Counted from the stretch's first letter, positions 24,750 to 36,844 are shown. The stretch is 64,000 nt of DNA from Chelonoidis abingdonii (GCF_003597395.2 NC_133770.1:290337494-290401493), one strand, 5' to 3'. Program-made: numbers and translations. The notes: generated by a model not told the origin, from the sequence alone.

Positions 24750-25745
24750 TTTCTTCTGTAACTTCATAGAAAAGAAACTGAAGCAAAATATATCAAACAA
24801 AGCACTGTAGGAGCCCAATGAAATTGAAAATAAGAACTTGACTGACCTACTGTATCAGGAAATGTAATAACATAAAAAGGGAAAGCGTTTATTTCCAAAA
24901 CTGGATGCATCTTGATATGGGCCAGACTAAACTATTATGAGAAATGTGGCAAAGCCAGTAAAATGTTGGCATACTGGTTTGAACATGAGAGCTCAGCTGA
25001 AGCGGATGGATGTAAAGGAAAACAAACACAGTGAGGAGCTCCCTGCCACCAGACACATGACTGCAATTTGATACTTTTAATCAACCATTACAATCTCCAG
25101 AAGCTGTAGATAACACATATCAAATTAAAGACTGCTTAGATAAGATTAATCCGCCAACAATGTGCCAAGGGGCTCAGAATTCATTGTGCAAACCAGTCTC
25201 TGAGCTCAGAGGAGGTAAAGGAAGCCAGTGAAATGCCTCCTGGAGGCAAACTGCCTGGCTCTGATGGATACCCAATGGAAAAAAACACAACTATGAATCA
25301 GGAAATTATTTGACTCACTATGAACCACTGAATTCAGTAATGGCATTAAGGACACACTGCTTTACTTTGATGCACTGATTTACTTCCCCTGCCGTTCCCA
25401 TCTAAGTCAATGGAGAGAGTCAGGGCAAAAGTTCTACCATTCTATTTTCTTCATCCTCTCTTCGGTCCTATTTAGCTACTTGTATCTATCCCACATGATA
25501 CAGTAACTTGGTGATCCTGCCACCCGGGAACTTTGCTGCAATAAATCTTGTCACTCATAAAAAAGAGGAAATAATACGACCATTGTATTCCAGGCAGGCC
25601 ACTCCCCCCCCCCCCCTTGAATTAGGACATCAAGATATTGGCCAATAGTCTAGTTTTGAAGCAAGGATAAAAAGCTTCCTACACTGAAGTTAATAAAGAC
25701 CAAGTTATGTCTACTGACACTTAGGCCTTTATCACTGCAGGCTGC
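24750..25745 (+). mobile_element. L1-like LINE reverse transcriptase remnant
   Basis: Translated pieces occur in the order expected of an L1-type ORF2: YYEKCGKASKMLAYW near 24930-24978; SSEEVKEASEMPPGG then K-L-P-G-S-D-G-Y-P near 25204-25275 (the P-G-P-D-G motif degraded to P-G-S-D-G); and L-N-x-D-I-K-I-L-A-N near 25617-25648, with VNKDQV after it. Stops, frameshifts and a C-run at 25605-25617 show long decay. No 5' UTR, endonuclease or tail was identified. Confidence 0.6.
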
Positions 25746-25907
25746 ACCATGGACTGTAAAACCCCAAGCAGAGCGTTGACAGAGTGCATGGAATCAAGTG
25801 ACATTGCCATGGTACTTAGAAAAGGAGAGGAGGTTGTTTAAGTTTGGTTCGAACTCAAGAGAGCTGTGGTTTTGTTGGTTTTGTTTTATGGGCGGGTTTT
25901 GTTAAGA

Positions 25908-26031
25908 TAGGGTGACCAGATGTCCTGATTTTATAGGGACAGTCCTGAGTTTTGGGATTTTTTCTTATATTGGCTCCTATTACCCCCCTACCCCCACCCT
26001 GATTTTTCACACTTGTTGTCTGCTCACCATA
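25908..26031 (+). mobile_element. hAT-type MITE (GGGTGACCAGA family), copy 2
   Basis: Begins tagggtgaccagatgtcctg and ends gtctgctcaccata. The flanks tgttaaga (25900-25907) and tgttaaaa (26032-26039) are an 8-bp duplication with one mismatch. It is inverted relative to copies at 8064 and 45434. Confidence 0.75.
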
Positions 26032-26747
26032 TGTTAAAAGCCTGAAAGGTCTGTGAATCTGTAACTCCTGTTGGTGAGCAGTGTTACTAAATCTACTCTC
26101 TCTCGCTGGGTTAATTACGTAAGGTCTTACTTTCAGACCCAGACCCTGCTTCTGACGTTGCACCTTTACATGTGATTTTGAGGTGCCCTACCCCCCAAGG
26201 GCACAAGTGACAGAAGTTTAGCATGCAAAGCCCATATGTATGGACAGAGGCTTTGTGGGTGCAAATCTGACTCCTATTTATGCAGCTGTTAGAGCTCCCA
26301 CAAGGCTGAAAGCAGATCGAAAGTGTTCTAAGTGGCATGTGCAGAAGTGACACTCTTAATGAAGTCTTGCTGACAATCAAGCCTTCAGTATATCCTCATC
26401 GATCTGATGCAGTTTGGTGAGAGAAAGTTAATTTACATTTTCTCCCTTGACTTTTCTTCTAATGAAACCTGTGGCACATCTGTTCTTTAGAAATTTATTA
26501 CATCAGTACTGTGTGTAGGGCCTGAATCTTCACCATTAAGTCAATGGATCTGATTCTCCTCTCACTTAAATCAACTTTACACTGGTGGGACTCTGTTCGC
26601 ACACACTTTTCTCTTCAGGGCAGGGATCAGGCCATATTTCTCTTTGGAAAGCACCTGTGTGCATCTTGGGCACTCCCAGAAACAAATAAGAATAACAGTT
26701 CCCCAATCTGATTTCACTATGTTAGATTTAAACACTCACAAGGGAAT

Positions 26748-26983
26748 GTTGGGGTTAATTTACTGGTGTCCTGTCTCTTTAAAGGTTTGGAGCACGGCTC
26801 AAAGGTAAAAAAGGCACGTGGAGGGGAAGAAAGGTGTAGTCCCAGGAGGTGGTGGTGTTGTGTTCTGGTGACGCTGAGCTGGTGTGGGGTTCATGCAGGC
26901 TGCCTTTGTTCATTTGGGTTTTTTTTCTATTAAGTTTAATAAAACCTCAGTTTTAAACCCATCCCTGGACTGGGAGTGTAACA
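26748..26983 (+). mobile_element. 5' LTR of a decayed LTR retrotransposon
   Basis: The segment starts TGTTGGGG and ends GTAACA, and carries AATAAA at 26938-26943 about 40 bases before the end, the arrangement of an LTR with its polyadenylation signal. A primer-binding-site-like sequence follows two bases later. No matching 3' LTR was seen in the window. Confidence 0.6.
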
Positions 26984-26985
26984 GT

Positions 26986-27002
26986 TGGCGAGCCCAGGCG
27001 GG
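26986..27002 (+). promoter_or_regulatory. Candidate retroelement primer-binding site
   Basis: Begins TGG (tggcgagcccaggcggg), two bases after the LTR end, as expected for pairing with a tRNA ending in CCA. I cannot name the tRNA from sequence alone. Confidence 0.5.
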
Positions 27003-27560
27003 CAAGGCTGAATTGCAGTGATCTGACCTCTCCGAGAGATGAAGCTGCTGCAGACTGTTCTGTGGAGAGCTGTCAAGAAGCCAATGAAAACAGGACAGTG
27101 GTTTTGAAGAAAGACAGTTTCCTCTGAAAGCAGAGAGGAAGATTTAATTGTTTGCAAGCACTATGGCTGGGAAACAGCTAGAGACCAGTCTTATGGAGGT
27201 AGGAGGACTCATGCCATCTAGAACATGAGTATTTAAGAGAAGTCTGTGACTGTCTGGGCATTTCTGGGACAGAGCACAGTAACTTGCACAAAAAGCCATT
27301 TGTCTCTAATTGAACATATAACAAGTCACTTACATAGTGAAGAGTTGGAAGGTCAGGGATTGTCTATTACATCACTGACATTAAGAGAGAAAATTTGACA
27401 ACTCAGTGCTACAACAACAACAACAAAAGAGAAATTAAGAAAAGAAAAAAGAGCTGATTGAAGCCACTATAGTAAAGACAATTCAGAAACAGCATGTGGA
27501 AAAATGAAAGTTGCTTAAAGAACTCTTCCTGGCAAACATGTAGGAAATTAAAACCAAGAT
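27003..27560 (+). mobile_element. Probable leader and gag-side remnant of the LTR element
   Basis: Lies directly behind the primer-binding site. An ATG at 27164 opens a short frame, and a lysine- and glutamate-rich stretch follows near 27420-27530, interrupted by stops. No motif identifies a gag, protease or polymerase, so its extent is uncertain. Confidence 0.3.
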
Positions 27561-28678
27561 CCCTGTGAAAATGTGGTCATCCCCACTCCAGAAAACAGAA
27601 CCATATTAAAAAAAATAAGAAGATTTTAAAATAACAGGCCACATTGGCAACAACCACCAAAATGACAGGTTACATTTTCTTAGTTTGGCTTATCAGCTTG
27701 AAAGTGAGATTCAAAAGGGATCCACTGAGGAAGAGAATGAACTAGAGAATCTTCTTTCCAGTTTCTAGTCAGGAGCTCAGTGAGGGTTAAGTTTAGTCAT
27801 GGCAAACATTCTGCTGGAACACAGCATCCACAGGAAAGTCCAGCTGGAAAAATGAGGTTCCTTCTCACCTGCACGTATGACTCCTGCCCCAATGGGGATC
27901 ACAAATTTGAGGAAGGAAACTATCTTGAGGGGCAGTAACACATTTTGGTGAGCTTGGCTATAGACTGAGACTGAGAAATTTCTGCCTGCAAGAGTGGTTG
28001 GGCAAAGAGCAATTCAGGCGAACAGACACCTTGAGCTGCACTTGGAGAACATGCCACAGAGAGCTGCAAGCAGAACAAGTTACTGATGGGAGTGGATTCA
28101 ATGACTGGATGGGGCCCAATCTGCAGCAAAGGTGCAGACCAGACCAATCAGTTGATATCCACCTAAGAATGGAAGATAGAGCTCCAGAACGGGAGCAATG
28201 GGGTCTGCTTCTCCTCCTTATTGTGAGACTTTTGCATCGTGGCTCCAGATATTCTGCTCTAAGTGCTAATGGACTAGACTCTCAAATGGTATAAATCAGC
28301 ATAGTTCCATTGACTTCCCTGTGATGCTGCTAGTTTACACCAGCTGAAGATCTGGCTCCTTTTTAATTCTTTGCCTTTCCATGACACTCATATATAATAC
28401 TCAAAATGTTCGACTCCAAAGGTGATGATATGAACAGAGGAAAATGCCCCACATCCAACATCTTCAAACTGTGCATCTTACCTTAGGCACCAGAATCCAC
28501 ATTTAGGCATCTCAATAAAGATAGCCTAATGGAAATTTCAGCAAAGCTCAACACCCACAGGTCTGCTGTAGTCCATGGAAGCTGTGGGGGTTCCGCATCT
28601 CCTAAAATGAGGCACTATGGTTTGTAATTGTTAGCCTATGTCCCAATGAGTCTGTTTCGTTATAAACAAGCTAGAATC
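27561..28678. other. Intergenic, no gene recognised
   Basis: It may still include degraded retroelement interior at its left side. No gene, RNA or clear repeat family recognised. Confidence 0.4.
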
Positions 28679-28977
28679 CTAGGCTATGTCTACACTACAG
28701 CAGGGATCGATGTTCTGATATTGATCCACCGGTGGTCGATTTAGCGGATCGAGTGAAGACCCACCAAATCGAGAGCAGATCGCTCTCCAGTTGACACCTG
28801 TACTCTACCCCTGATGAGAAGATTAAGGTAAGTCGACAGGAGAGTTTCTCCCGTTGAACCCCTGTGCTGTAGACCCCATGGTAACTTGATTTAAGGTACG
28901 TCTACTCCAGCTACATTATTCATGTAGCTGGAGTTGCGTAGCATTGGCCGACTTACCACGGTAGTGTAGACATAGCC
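28679..28977. mobile_element. hAT-type MITE (GGCTATGTCTACACTA family)
   Basis: Left end ctaggctatgtctacacta and right end tagtgtagacatagcc are inverted repeats. Flanks ctagaatc (28671-28678) and ctagaaat (28978-28985) match at 6 of 8 positions. The interior has a short palindrome near 28908-28936 (gtagctggag / ctccagctac). Confidence 0.7.
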
Positions 28978-28984
28978 CTAGAAA

Positions 28985-29060
28985 TGTAAGGCTGCAAGGG
29001 ACCTCAAGAGGTCATCTAATCCACCCCGCCTTCTCCCAGGCAGGATTAGGTATACCTTAA
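28985..29060 (-). mobile_element. CR1 LINE 3' end fragment, reverse
   Basis: The text gctgcaagggacctcaaga, then ggtcatctaatccaccccg, then ccaggcaggattaggtata is the reverse complement of a CR1 3' end. It directly abuts the element on its left. Confidence 0.65.
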
Positions 29061-29069
29061 AATAAATAA

Positions 29070-29428
29070 CAGGGGTGGCCAAACTTACTGACCCACTGAG
29101 CTGCATATGACAATCTTCAGAAGTTTGAGAGTTGGGGCACACCTGCTGGGAGTCAGGGCTTCTGCACCTCAGAAGGTGACTGCCGGGGCTTGCAATCTCA
29201 GCCCAGCTCCTGCTGAAGCCCCAAGTACCAGCAGGCGCACCCTGTGGGTCTGAAGCCCCAAGACTTCCTCCTCACTGGATAGAAGCCCCTACCTCACCCA
29301 CTGCAAGGCAGAGGTCCTGAGCTCCCCCACTCCAGTCTGGTAGGTGGAGAATGGGGAGAACATGGGAGGCTCAGAGAGTCTCACTTTAACTGTAAAAGAG
29401 TTTTACGAGTCATGGTTTGGCCACCCCG
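29070..29428. mobile_element. hAT-type non-autonomous element (GGGGTGGCCAAAC)
   Basis: Left end caggggtggccaaactta and right end catggtttggccaccccgg are inverted repeats. The interior includes agcccagctcctgctgaag and repeated gaagccccaag. No transposase. Confidence 0.7.
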
Positions 29429-30960
29429 GCATACAAAGTGCACACGTCCATTAGTAAAAGCTCAGCTGAAGTAACTCTGTACCTGGAAATATAGACTCGA
29501 TTCACTGTTCCCACCAACTTTTCCTTGCAAACAAAAATACCAAAAGGGTAGTCTAGCAAGAAACATCTGATCTTCCAAAACATTATACATCAGCAGCTTA
29601 TACATAGTTGCTGATGCTGATAGGGGTTTAAGGAGATGTGACCCAGGGACAGTAGCACCAGGGGACCTTGTGAAAAGGCTTCTGTTTGGATGTCTTAAAA
29701 AGCTGGAAGAAAAGAACGATCATCTGGTTCAAAATCAGATACTTGCCATATATTTACCAAAGCACTTAACTATCATGGCCAGGTCCTCTGTTGGAGTAAA
29801 CTGGCATAGCTTCACTGAATTCATGCAGGTGAATACGCTGATGATCTCTGACTTCAGCGGAGCTATGCTGATTTATTCCAGCTGAGGATCTGGCCCAATA
29901 TTACATACACTGGACAAAGTAGTGGGGGAAATTTGATAAATATCAGAGACCTAGCTAAGAAATACTGTTTATTCACCTCATTTACTATGACTACATATTT
30001 AATATCAAAACTACTGCATGTAAGGACTGGAACAGTATAAAACACAGACTAAATTGCTGTGTGTGGAACATGACACTTGGTAGCAGAATCCCCGGGGTGA
30101 GAACATCTCTCATGAAATATGGTGCTTGGAAACTGTTCTTCTGATGGAAAAGTCAGTTTATAGATAAAATATACAAACAGTGGGCCAGGTGCCTAGCTGG
30201 CATATATCAGCTCTGTTGATACCACTTCTGTCTTGAGCATCACAGATGATTATGGGATATTTGCATTAGTCAGGCTTAGAGACTTCATACAGGACTAGGA
30301 GAAAGAAGCTCATGAATTCTAATTCCACCTTGAAGGCAAACTCCTGCTGTGAGCATGGGCATGTCATCTGATCCCCTTGCCACTGAATCATGGTTGGTAA
30401 AAGGGGGTAAGGCTGACTCCCCACCACCCAAACCTGCTGTGAGGATTGGTTAGCAAATGTCTGTAAGTGCTTTGGAGATTAAAAGCACTGAGTATTGTTA
30501 TTACTGTTATAATTCTCCAAGGCCACGTGTCATCTGTGCATGCTAAGATTTCAAACTCTTCAGACTCATACTCATGATCCTGTGAGGTGCTGAGCACCTT
30601 CAGCTTCCATTCAAGGTAACAGTTTGGCACAAATTTGACTGCAGATAAATCACGTTATAAAAGAGAAAAAGGGCACATATGACAAGCCCGAAGGATGAAT
30701 ACTTGCAGCCAGATCTTTAAAGGATCTCAGTAGTCATCCCTTTAATATGTGCTGGTGCATCCCACTGTATCTGCAGAATCTTGCACTTGTATGTGCAAAC
30801 TGAATAGTCAGTAGTCAGGTGCACAAACACACAGTGTGCTCATGCAAGGATTTTTCCATGCATACAGGATGTTTCCAATGTGGGTTAAGAGGATGACAAA
30901 AAATATGACCTTCTGAAATTAATCTAGCCAAGCCCTAGAGGCTGCTGCTATTCCACATAC
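29429..30960. other. Intergenic, no gene recognised
   Basis: Mostly unique-looking AT-rich DNA. About 30330-30500 has the look of an old MIR-like SINE (gtaagtgctttggagatta). No gene seen. Confidence 0.45.
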
Positions 30961-30972
30961 ATATAGCTGATG

Positions 30973-31183
30973 AAGCAGCAAAGAATCCTGTGGCACCTTA
31001 TAGACTAACAGACGTTTTGGAGCATGAGCTTTCGTGGGTGAATACCCACTTCGTCAGATGCATCCGATGAAGTGGGTATTCACCCACGAAAGCTCATGCT
31101 CCAAAACGTCTGTTAGTCTATAAGGTGCCATAGGACTCTTTGCTGCTTTTACAGATCCAGACTAACATGGCTACCCCTCTGAT
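30973..31183. mobile_element. Palindromic Penelope-terminus element
   Basis: 30975-31060 and 31061-31147 form a nearly perfect inverted repeat with no spacer, centred on gatgcatc. Each arm carries the terminal sequence of the longer element at 4096 (tggcaccttatagactaac, gagctttcgtgggtgaata). The tail cagatccagactaacatgg is the same as the right end at 5120-5140. An exact 12-bp direct repeat flanks it (30961-30972 and 31184-31195). Confidence 0.8.
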
Positions 31184-31195
31184 ATATAGCTGATG

Positions 31196-32104
31196 TTCAC
31201 TCACATACAGCTGAAGTTATGTTTCTTTCTATGAACCAGAGGGGCAGTTTGAATTCAAACATTTCCCACTGACAAGTTGCAATGCTGAAATATAGTCCTT
31301 GTGTATCCTAGTTGTTTTGGCATTAAAACTGAGAAATGCAAAAAATGAGATCTGTAGCCAACAATTACAAGTGAGATAGAATTAATCCAAAACAGAGAAT
31401 TGGCAAGACTCTCTGCACTGTATTAGAAGCTAAAAAAGGAATTTAGCCCAGCTATTAATGGAGCATAATATCTACCAAAATGCTATAGTTGTTTTAAAAT
31501 GCCTCCTATTTTTCCACATCCTTAATATCAGAGCTTTCATACCATAGGCTGCTTATACATTATTATTTTTTGTTAAAAAGACAGTTCCAGCTGGAAAACC
31601 CATCAGTACATTTGCAACGCACTTCAGTTGCTCTTCATTAAGCTGCTCTTATCAATCTGTCCATACAATTTTATGAGTTTGTTTTGTTTGGCTTTCAGAA
31701 TAACATGGCATCACATTCACAACTAGAAAACCCTGTCACTGAAGAGGAGATGGAAGAAATGGTTCAGAAACTGCCTCAAGATAATGAAAATCCCCAGGAT
31801 ATGTCATGCATTTGGGATATATATTTTATGAATGTGATGTGTCTAAAATGTTGCCTGTGACCATGTGGATTGCTTCTTAAGAACTGACAGAAAATCTCCA
31901 GGTAACTGTTCAGCTGGCCACATGGCTACATGAGGGTCTGGTAATAATTAATATCTAGGGCCAAATATTGCAGTTCTTCATTACTCACTCAAGATAACTC
32001 ACCCTGATGCCAGTGCGGACTATGATTTCAGGATTAGATCTTGAACCCTCACCAAGTGATTCTAATCAGAGCAGAATGAAAGAACTGTCTTGGTCAATGT
32101 GATG
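31196..32104. other. Intergenic; one 51-codon frame
   Basis: AT-rich. A 51-codon open frame at 31705-31860 (plus) is preceded by an acceptor-like polypyrimidine-cag; it contains VTEEEMEEMVQKLPQ and matches nothing I know. It may be chance or a scrap of a reverse transcriptase. Not called as a gene. Confidence 0.4.
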
Positions 32105-32500
32105 AATCAGACATAGAATTATAGAATATTAGGGTTGGAAGAGACTTCAGGAGGTCATCTAGTCCAATCCCCTGCTCAAAGCAGGGCCAACACCAACTAA
32201 ATCATCCCAGCCAGGGCTTTGTCAAGCCAGGCCTTAAAAACTTCAAAGGATGGAGATTCCACCATCTCCTTAGGTAACCCATTCCAGTGCTTCACCACTC
32301 TCCTAATGAAGTAGTGTTTCCTAATATCCAGCCCAGACCTCCCTCATTGCAACTTGAGACAATTGCTTCTTGTTCTGTCATATACCAACACTTAAAACAG
32401 CCGAGCTCCATCCTCTTTGGAACCCCCCTTCAAGTAGTTGAAGGCTGCTATCAAATATCCCCTCACTCTACTCTTCTGCAGACTAAATAACCCATGTTTC
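32105..32500 (-). mobile_element. CR1 LINE 3' end, reverse
   Basis: Starts atagaattatagaatatta, then gggttggaagagacttcag and gaggtcatctagtccaatc, the standard reverse complement of a CR1 3' terminus. It continues through text ending ctctactcttctgcagact, then breaks into the inverted copy described next. Confidence 0.85.
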
Positions 32501-32740
32501 ATAGAATCACTGAATTCTAGATAAACAATAACATGGGTTATTTAGTCTGCAGAAGAGAAGAGTGAGGGGGGATTTGATAGCAGCCTTCAACTACTTGAGG
32601 CGAGGGTTCCAAAGAGACAGACTCGGCGTGTTCCCTTTTTAAGTGTTGGCGCTCCTAATACGACAGAACAAGAAGCGATTCTCTCAAGTCGAGTGAGGAG
32701 GTGTCTAGGTGATATTAGGAAGCGACTACTTCCTAGGAGG
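32281..32740. repeat. Fold-back of a CR1 tail (inverted repeat)
   Basis: The stretch 32281-32497 reappears in reverse complement at about 32530-32740 (for example gggttatttagtctgcaga and tagcagccttcaactactt). The left arm reads as ordinary CR1 text. The right arm carries many small insertions and substitutions. Confidence 0.8.
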
Positions 32741-32749
32741 CGTTTCCTC

Positions 32750-33560
32750 TCCTCTTTGTAAGTCATGTGCCCTAGCCCCATAATCATTTTTATGCCAGCT
32801 CCATTGCGACCATCTCCTCCAATTGTCCAATTCGCTTCTATGTAGTGAGGGGCACACAAACTGGAGCCCACATACTCCAGTGTGGCCTCATTAGCTGTCG
32901 AATATAGAGTGGGCGAATAATCATTCCACTCGATCGCTGGGCAAGCTTACCGTAATTACAGCACAATACGCGCCATTGCTCACTTGGGCAGACAAGGGCA
33001 CTATGCCTGAACTCATATCCAGCTTCTTCATCCACTGCTAATCAAAAACCCCCAGGTCCTTTTAACTGCCCAGAACTGTCTGCTTACCGGCAGTCCCCAG
33101 CCTGTATCATGCTGGCGCGATTCTTCCTTCCATAAGTGCCAGGACTCTGCCCACTTTTCCCTTGTTGATACCTCATCCGATATTTTGGCCCAATCCTCAA
33201 TTTGTTACCGTCACTCTGGACTCTATCCTTATGTCTCCAGCATGTCTCTTCTCCCCCCTAGTGTCAGCTGCAAATTGCGAGGCCCTGCCAATAATCCCAT
33301 CCCACTTATCATTATAAGATGTGTTTTATAACAATCCAGTCCCCAGACTCGACATCTGGCGGCCACTCGTGCTCTTATGATATCGGGCCAATTAGACATT
33401 GGAGCTAGTGATCGACATACCCATGAGTGTGCCAACAATCTAGCCAGATCTTTTATCCACGTACTCAACCATTTCTTCCAGCCAGACTTTTTTTACTTTG
33501 TTGGCCCAAGAAATACGGTGCGCGAGACCATTATCAAAGCTTTGCCTAAATCAAGATATA
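32750..33560 (-). mobile_element. CR1 LINE ORF2 region, reverse, densely indel-ridden
   Basis: Recognisable CR1 text (gtgccctagccccataatca, actcatatccagcttcttc, caacaatctagccagatct) is present but broken every few bases by small insertions and deletions compared with the related sequence at 35820-36360. No frame stays open. Confidence 0.7.
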
Positions 33561-35789
33561 AAAACAGACAGGATTGGTCCAGGCACATCTGACACAAAAT
33601 TAAAGTTTTAGCCTATTGACTTCATTAGGGTTTTGGATTTTAGGCCCTAAATGGACACAAAAGTAAGAATGTTGTTTTTCTTAATTATTCATTAGACATG
33701 GATGGAAAAACCAATTTGAAAAAAATTCCACAACCCTTCACAGCTTGTATTATATGTTACAAACACTGACTTTTCACAGGGATAAGCCAATAAAAAGAAT
33801 ATGCGCTTAGGAGATGTTAAAGTGTCGAGTAACCCACCTCCTTAGCTGGTATGTTAAGCTCTGTATAGTGTCCATGGGCCTTCAGCTGGCTGCCATGTGG
33901 GTATTTACACCAGGTGAAGTACTATGCGCCCCTTCGATCTCCACCTTTCCCAGTCTTGAAACCCCCACCTGGCTCTGTAAGTAACTGTTTGACTGCTGCA
34001 GATCATAAGTGTGCCCTCCACAGTATATATCAGTTTAAATATCACTACCGCTTATTGCTCTGGTTTGACTATAAAAACAAATTGCTGCCTAGTAATACTG
34101 GAGTAAGCTTTTGCATAGATGCCTGCACAGATATTAAAGACGATCTTATAAAAACACAACCCAACTTACACTGCTAACCAAGACTGCATAGACAATCAGC
34201 TCTGCCCAGATATTTGCCTACTAAATGAAGTATTCAATAATATAGGTGCACCATTTTTATATATATTATGTCACCTTATTAATATATTACAACATTGACA
34301 TAAAAAAGTCTTTCCAATGAGTCCAATTGATTAGGTTTAATAATTGCTTTCAAACATAAGATGTTGATTTACGAGTTTAATGGCCCTGCAAATGCTAATT
34401 TCTGCCACATCTGCATTATCATACTTGTAGCGTTTAAAATAGTCGGTTCTCCACTACTCAGGGTCTTCTACTAAGACCCAGTCTGATTTCCGCCAATATT
34501 AAAACAAAGAAACAAAGAACAAAAAACATAAACCCCAAGACACGCTGCTTTAGCCACTTCAAATCATAGCAGCTCAAAACTGTATGTTATTGCACAAATA
34601 CTTACTCACAACAATTTCTGCAGCACCCCTCCATCCCCCTCAGGAAGATAAAATCTACAACCCACTCATTTTAAAAAGATTGGCCCGCGGGATATTTCTA
34701 GCGTTTATCTTAGAACCACGCATGTATGTTCTTCCAGGGCCTGGTGTTATGAGCGAGCCGTGATCCAACTCCCCATTGAAATCAATGGCAGACTCTCATT
34801 GACTCCATGGCGTGTTATTCAGGCCCCTTAAAATATTTACATGAGGCGACAACTTGCCATCCTAATGCAACTCCCTAACTTTAGGATGTGGCCACCTTGC
34901 CCCGCCCTCCCCCCCGGCCCCGAGGCGAAAGCCCGATGTGAGAGAGTGTCGTGACCTAAATGGACAAATGGCAAGCAAAACCTCCAAGCGTCAAAACCGC
35001 CATTTTTAAAGGAGGCTTTCTCAGAATTCACTAGAGGGGTTGTAGGTGCGTGATGTTTTGTTTTTTGTTGTTTTTTTTACAGAGAGTTTTCTCCCTCTAG
35101 CTTTTTCGGCATTTCTGTGTTAAACAGATGTTAATATATCAAACAAAAGAATTTAAGTTGCCCAGAGATCCCATTGGTGTCTTACATAGCTAATGGCAGG
35201 AATTCTACTCTCCAACCGGTGGTTCTGCCCTGACTCAGCGGGTCTATTTCTACTCTGATTAACTAGTGCTTTACTAGGCAATTAAAATTTTATTTATTAT
35301 ATAATAGTTTACTCTAAGAATAAAAAATATTCATATATACAGAAAATGGCAACTGAAACTACCACTTTTATTACAAATCTTTATTCGAATGGGGAAGAAT
35401 AAATATAACAATTCTGGCCCATTAAAAATTAAATACATTGGCATAAAAAGAACAATCTTTGCTCATCTATATGGAAAACTCAATCTTTAAATACTTACTG
35501 ATCCATGTTATTGTCATAAATATTTTTTTCTTATGCAACTTCTTCATACAAAGTATTCTCTATGGCCAAAGTTACCCAATAAATCCACGGGCTTGTATAA
35601 ATCGCATGACTGATATGGAAGAAAGTAGATAATGGACAAAAGTATGTGGTAAATAATTTTAGCTTGGCCACTTAAATAATGCGAAGGGTATAGGCAGATT
35701 TCCGTATAATACAGAGATAATCTATCTGAGTGGCCAGGTCCCCAAATTGAAAATTAATGGCAGCAGCAGGGTTTAATACAGAAAATAAT

Positions 35790-36400
35790 TAGGAGCACAA
35801 TGAGAAGCGTCTTGGCGACAAGGGCACACTGTTGACTCATATCCAGCTTCTCATCTACTATAACCTCTAGGACGTTTTCTGCAGAATTGCTGCCTAGCCA
35901 CTCGGTCCCTAGTGTGTAGCAGTGCATGGGATTCTTCCTTCCTAAGTGCAGGACTCTGCACTCATCCTTCTTGAACCTCATCAGGTTTCTTTTGGCTCAG
36001 TCCTCTAATTTGTCTAGGTCCCTATACATCCTATCCCCTACCTTCCAGCATATCTACCACTCCTTCCAGTTTAGTGTCTGCTGCAAATTTGCTGAGGGTG
36101 CAATTAATCCCATCATCCAGATCATTGATAAAGATGTTAAACAAATCCAGCCCCAGGACCGACATCTGGGGCACTCTGCTTGATATCGGCTGCCAATTAG
36201 ACATTGAGCTATTGATCACTACCCATTGAGTCCAACAATCTAGCCAGCTTTCTATCCACTTTACAATCCATTCTTCCAGTCCATACTTTTTTAACTTGCT
36301 GGCAAGAATACTGTGGGAGACCATATCAAAAGCTTTGCTAAAGTCAAGATATAAAATATACATGACATGGGATGTGGTCCAGTGGCCACTGAACACAAAA
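35790..36400 (-). mobile_element. CR1 LINE reverse transcriptase fragment
   Basis: A minus-strand open frame from 36396 to 36031 encodes a recognisable part of a CR1-type reverse transcriptase: YLDFSKAFDMVSHSIL (conserved first catalytic block), LKKYGL, WIESWL, SNWQPISSRVPQ, LFNIFINDLDDG, then FAADTKLEG, where the catalytic Y/F-A-D-D is altered to F-A-A-D. Loss of that Asp and the lack of flanking domains make it inactive. Downstream text runs on in other frames to about 35800. Confidence 0.85.
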
Positions 36401-36844
36401 TTAAGTTAGCTATTGACTTCAGAGGGTTTTGGATTAGGCCCTAAATGACTTATCAAAAGTAAGAATTTGTCCCACCTCCTTAGCTGGTATATAGTATAGT
36501 TTCATGTGGCTTCAGTGGTGCTGTGGTGATTTACACCAGGTGAGTATATGGCCCTTCATCTCCACCTCTTCCCCAGTTCTTGAAACCCCCACCTCTCTGT
36601 AGTGAACTGTTTGACTGCTGGGATCATAAGTGTGGCTCCACAGTTATATCAGTTTAAATATACTACACGCTATTTGTCTGGTTTGACTATAAAAACAATT
36701 GCTGCTGGTAATACTGGGGTATACTTTTGCTGACTAGATATTAAAGAGTATCTTCATGAAAAAACACAACCCCCAAAGCTTACACTGTAACCAAGCTGCT
36801 AGACAATCAGCTCTGCAGATATTTTGCTTACTACAATGACAGTT

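Noticed and set aside
25600..25617. C-run as a functional G-quadruplex or frameshift site
   Set aside because: It lies in a dead LINE remnant; a single homopolymer is more simply slippage or sequencing noise.
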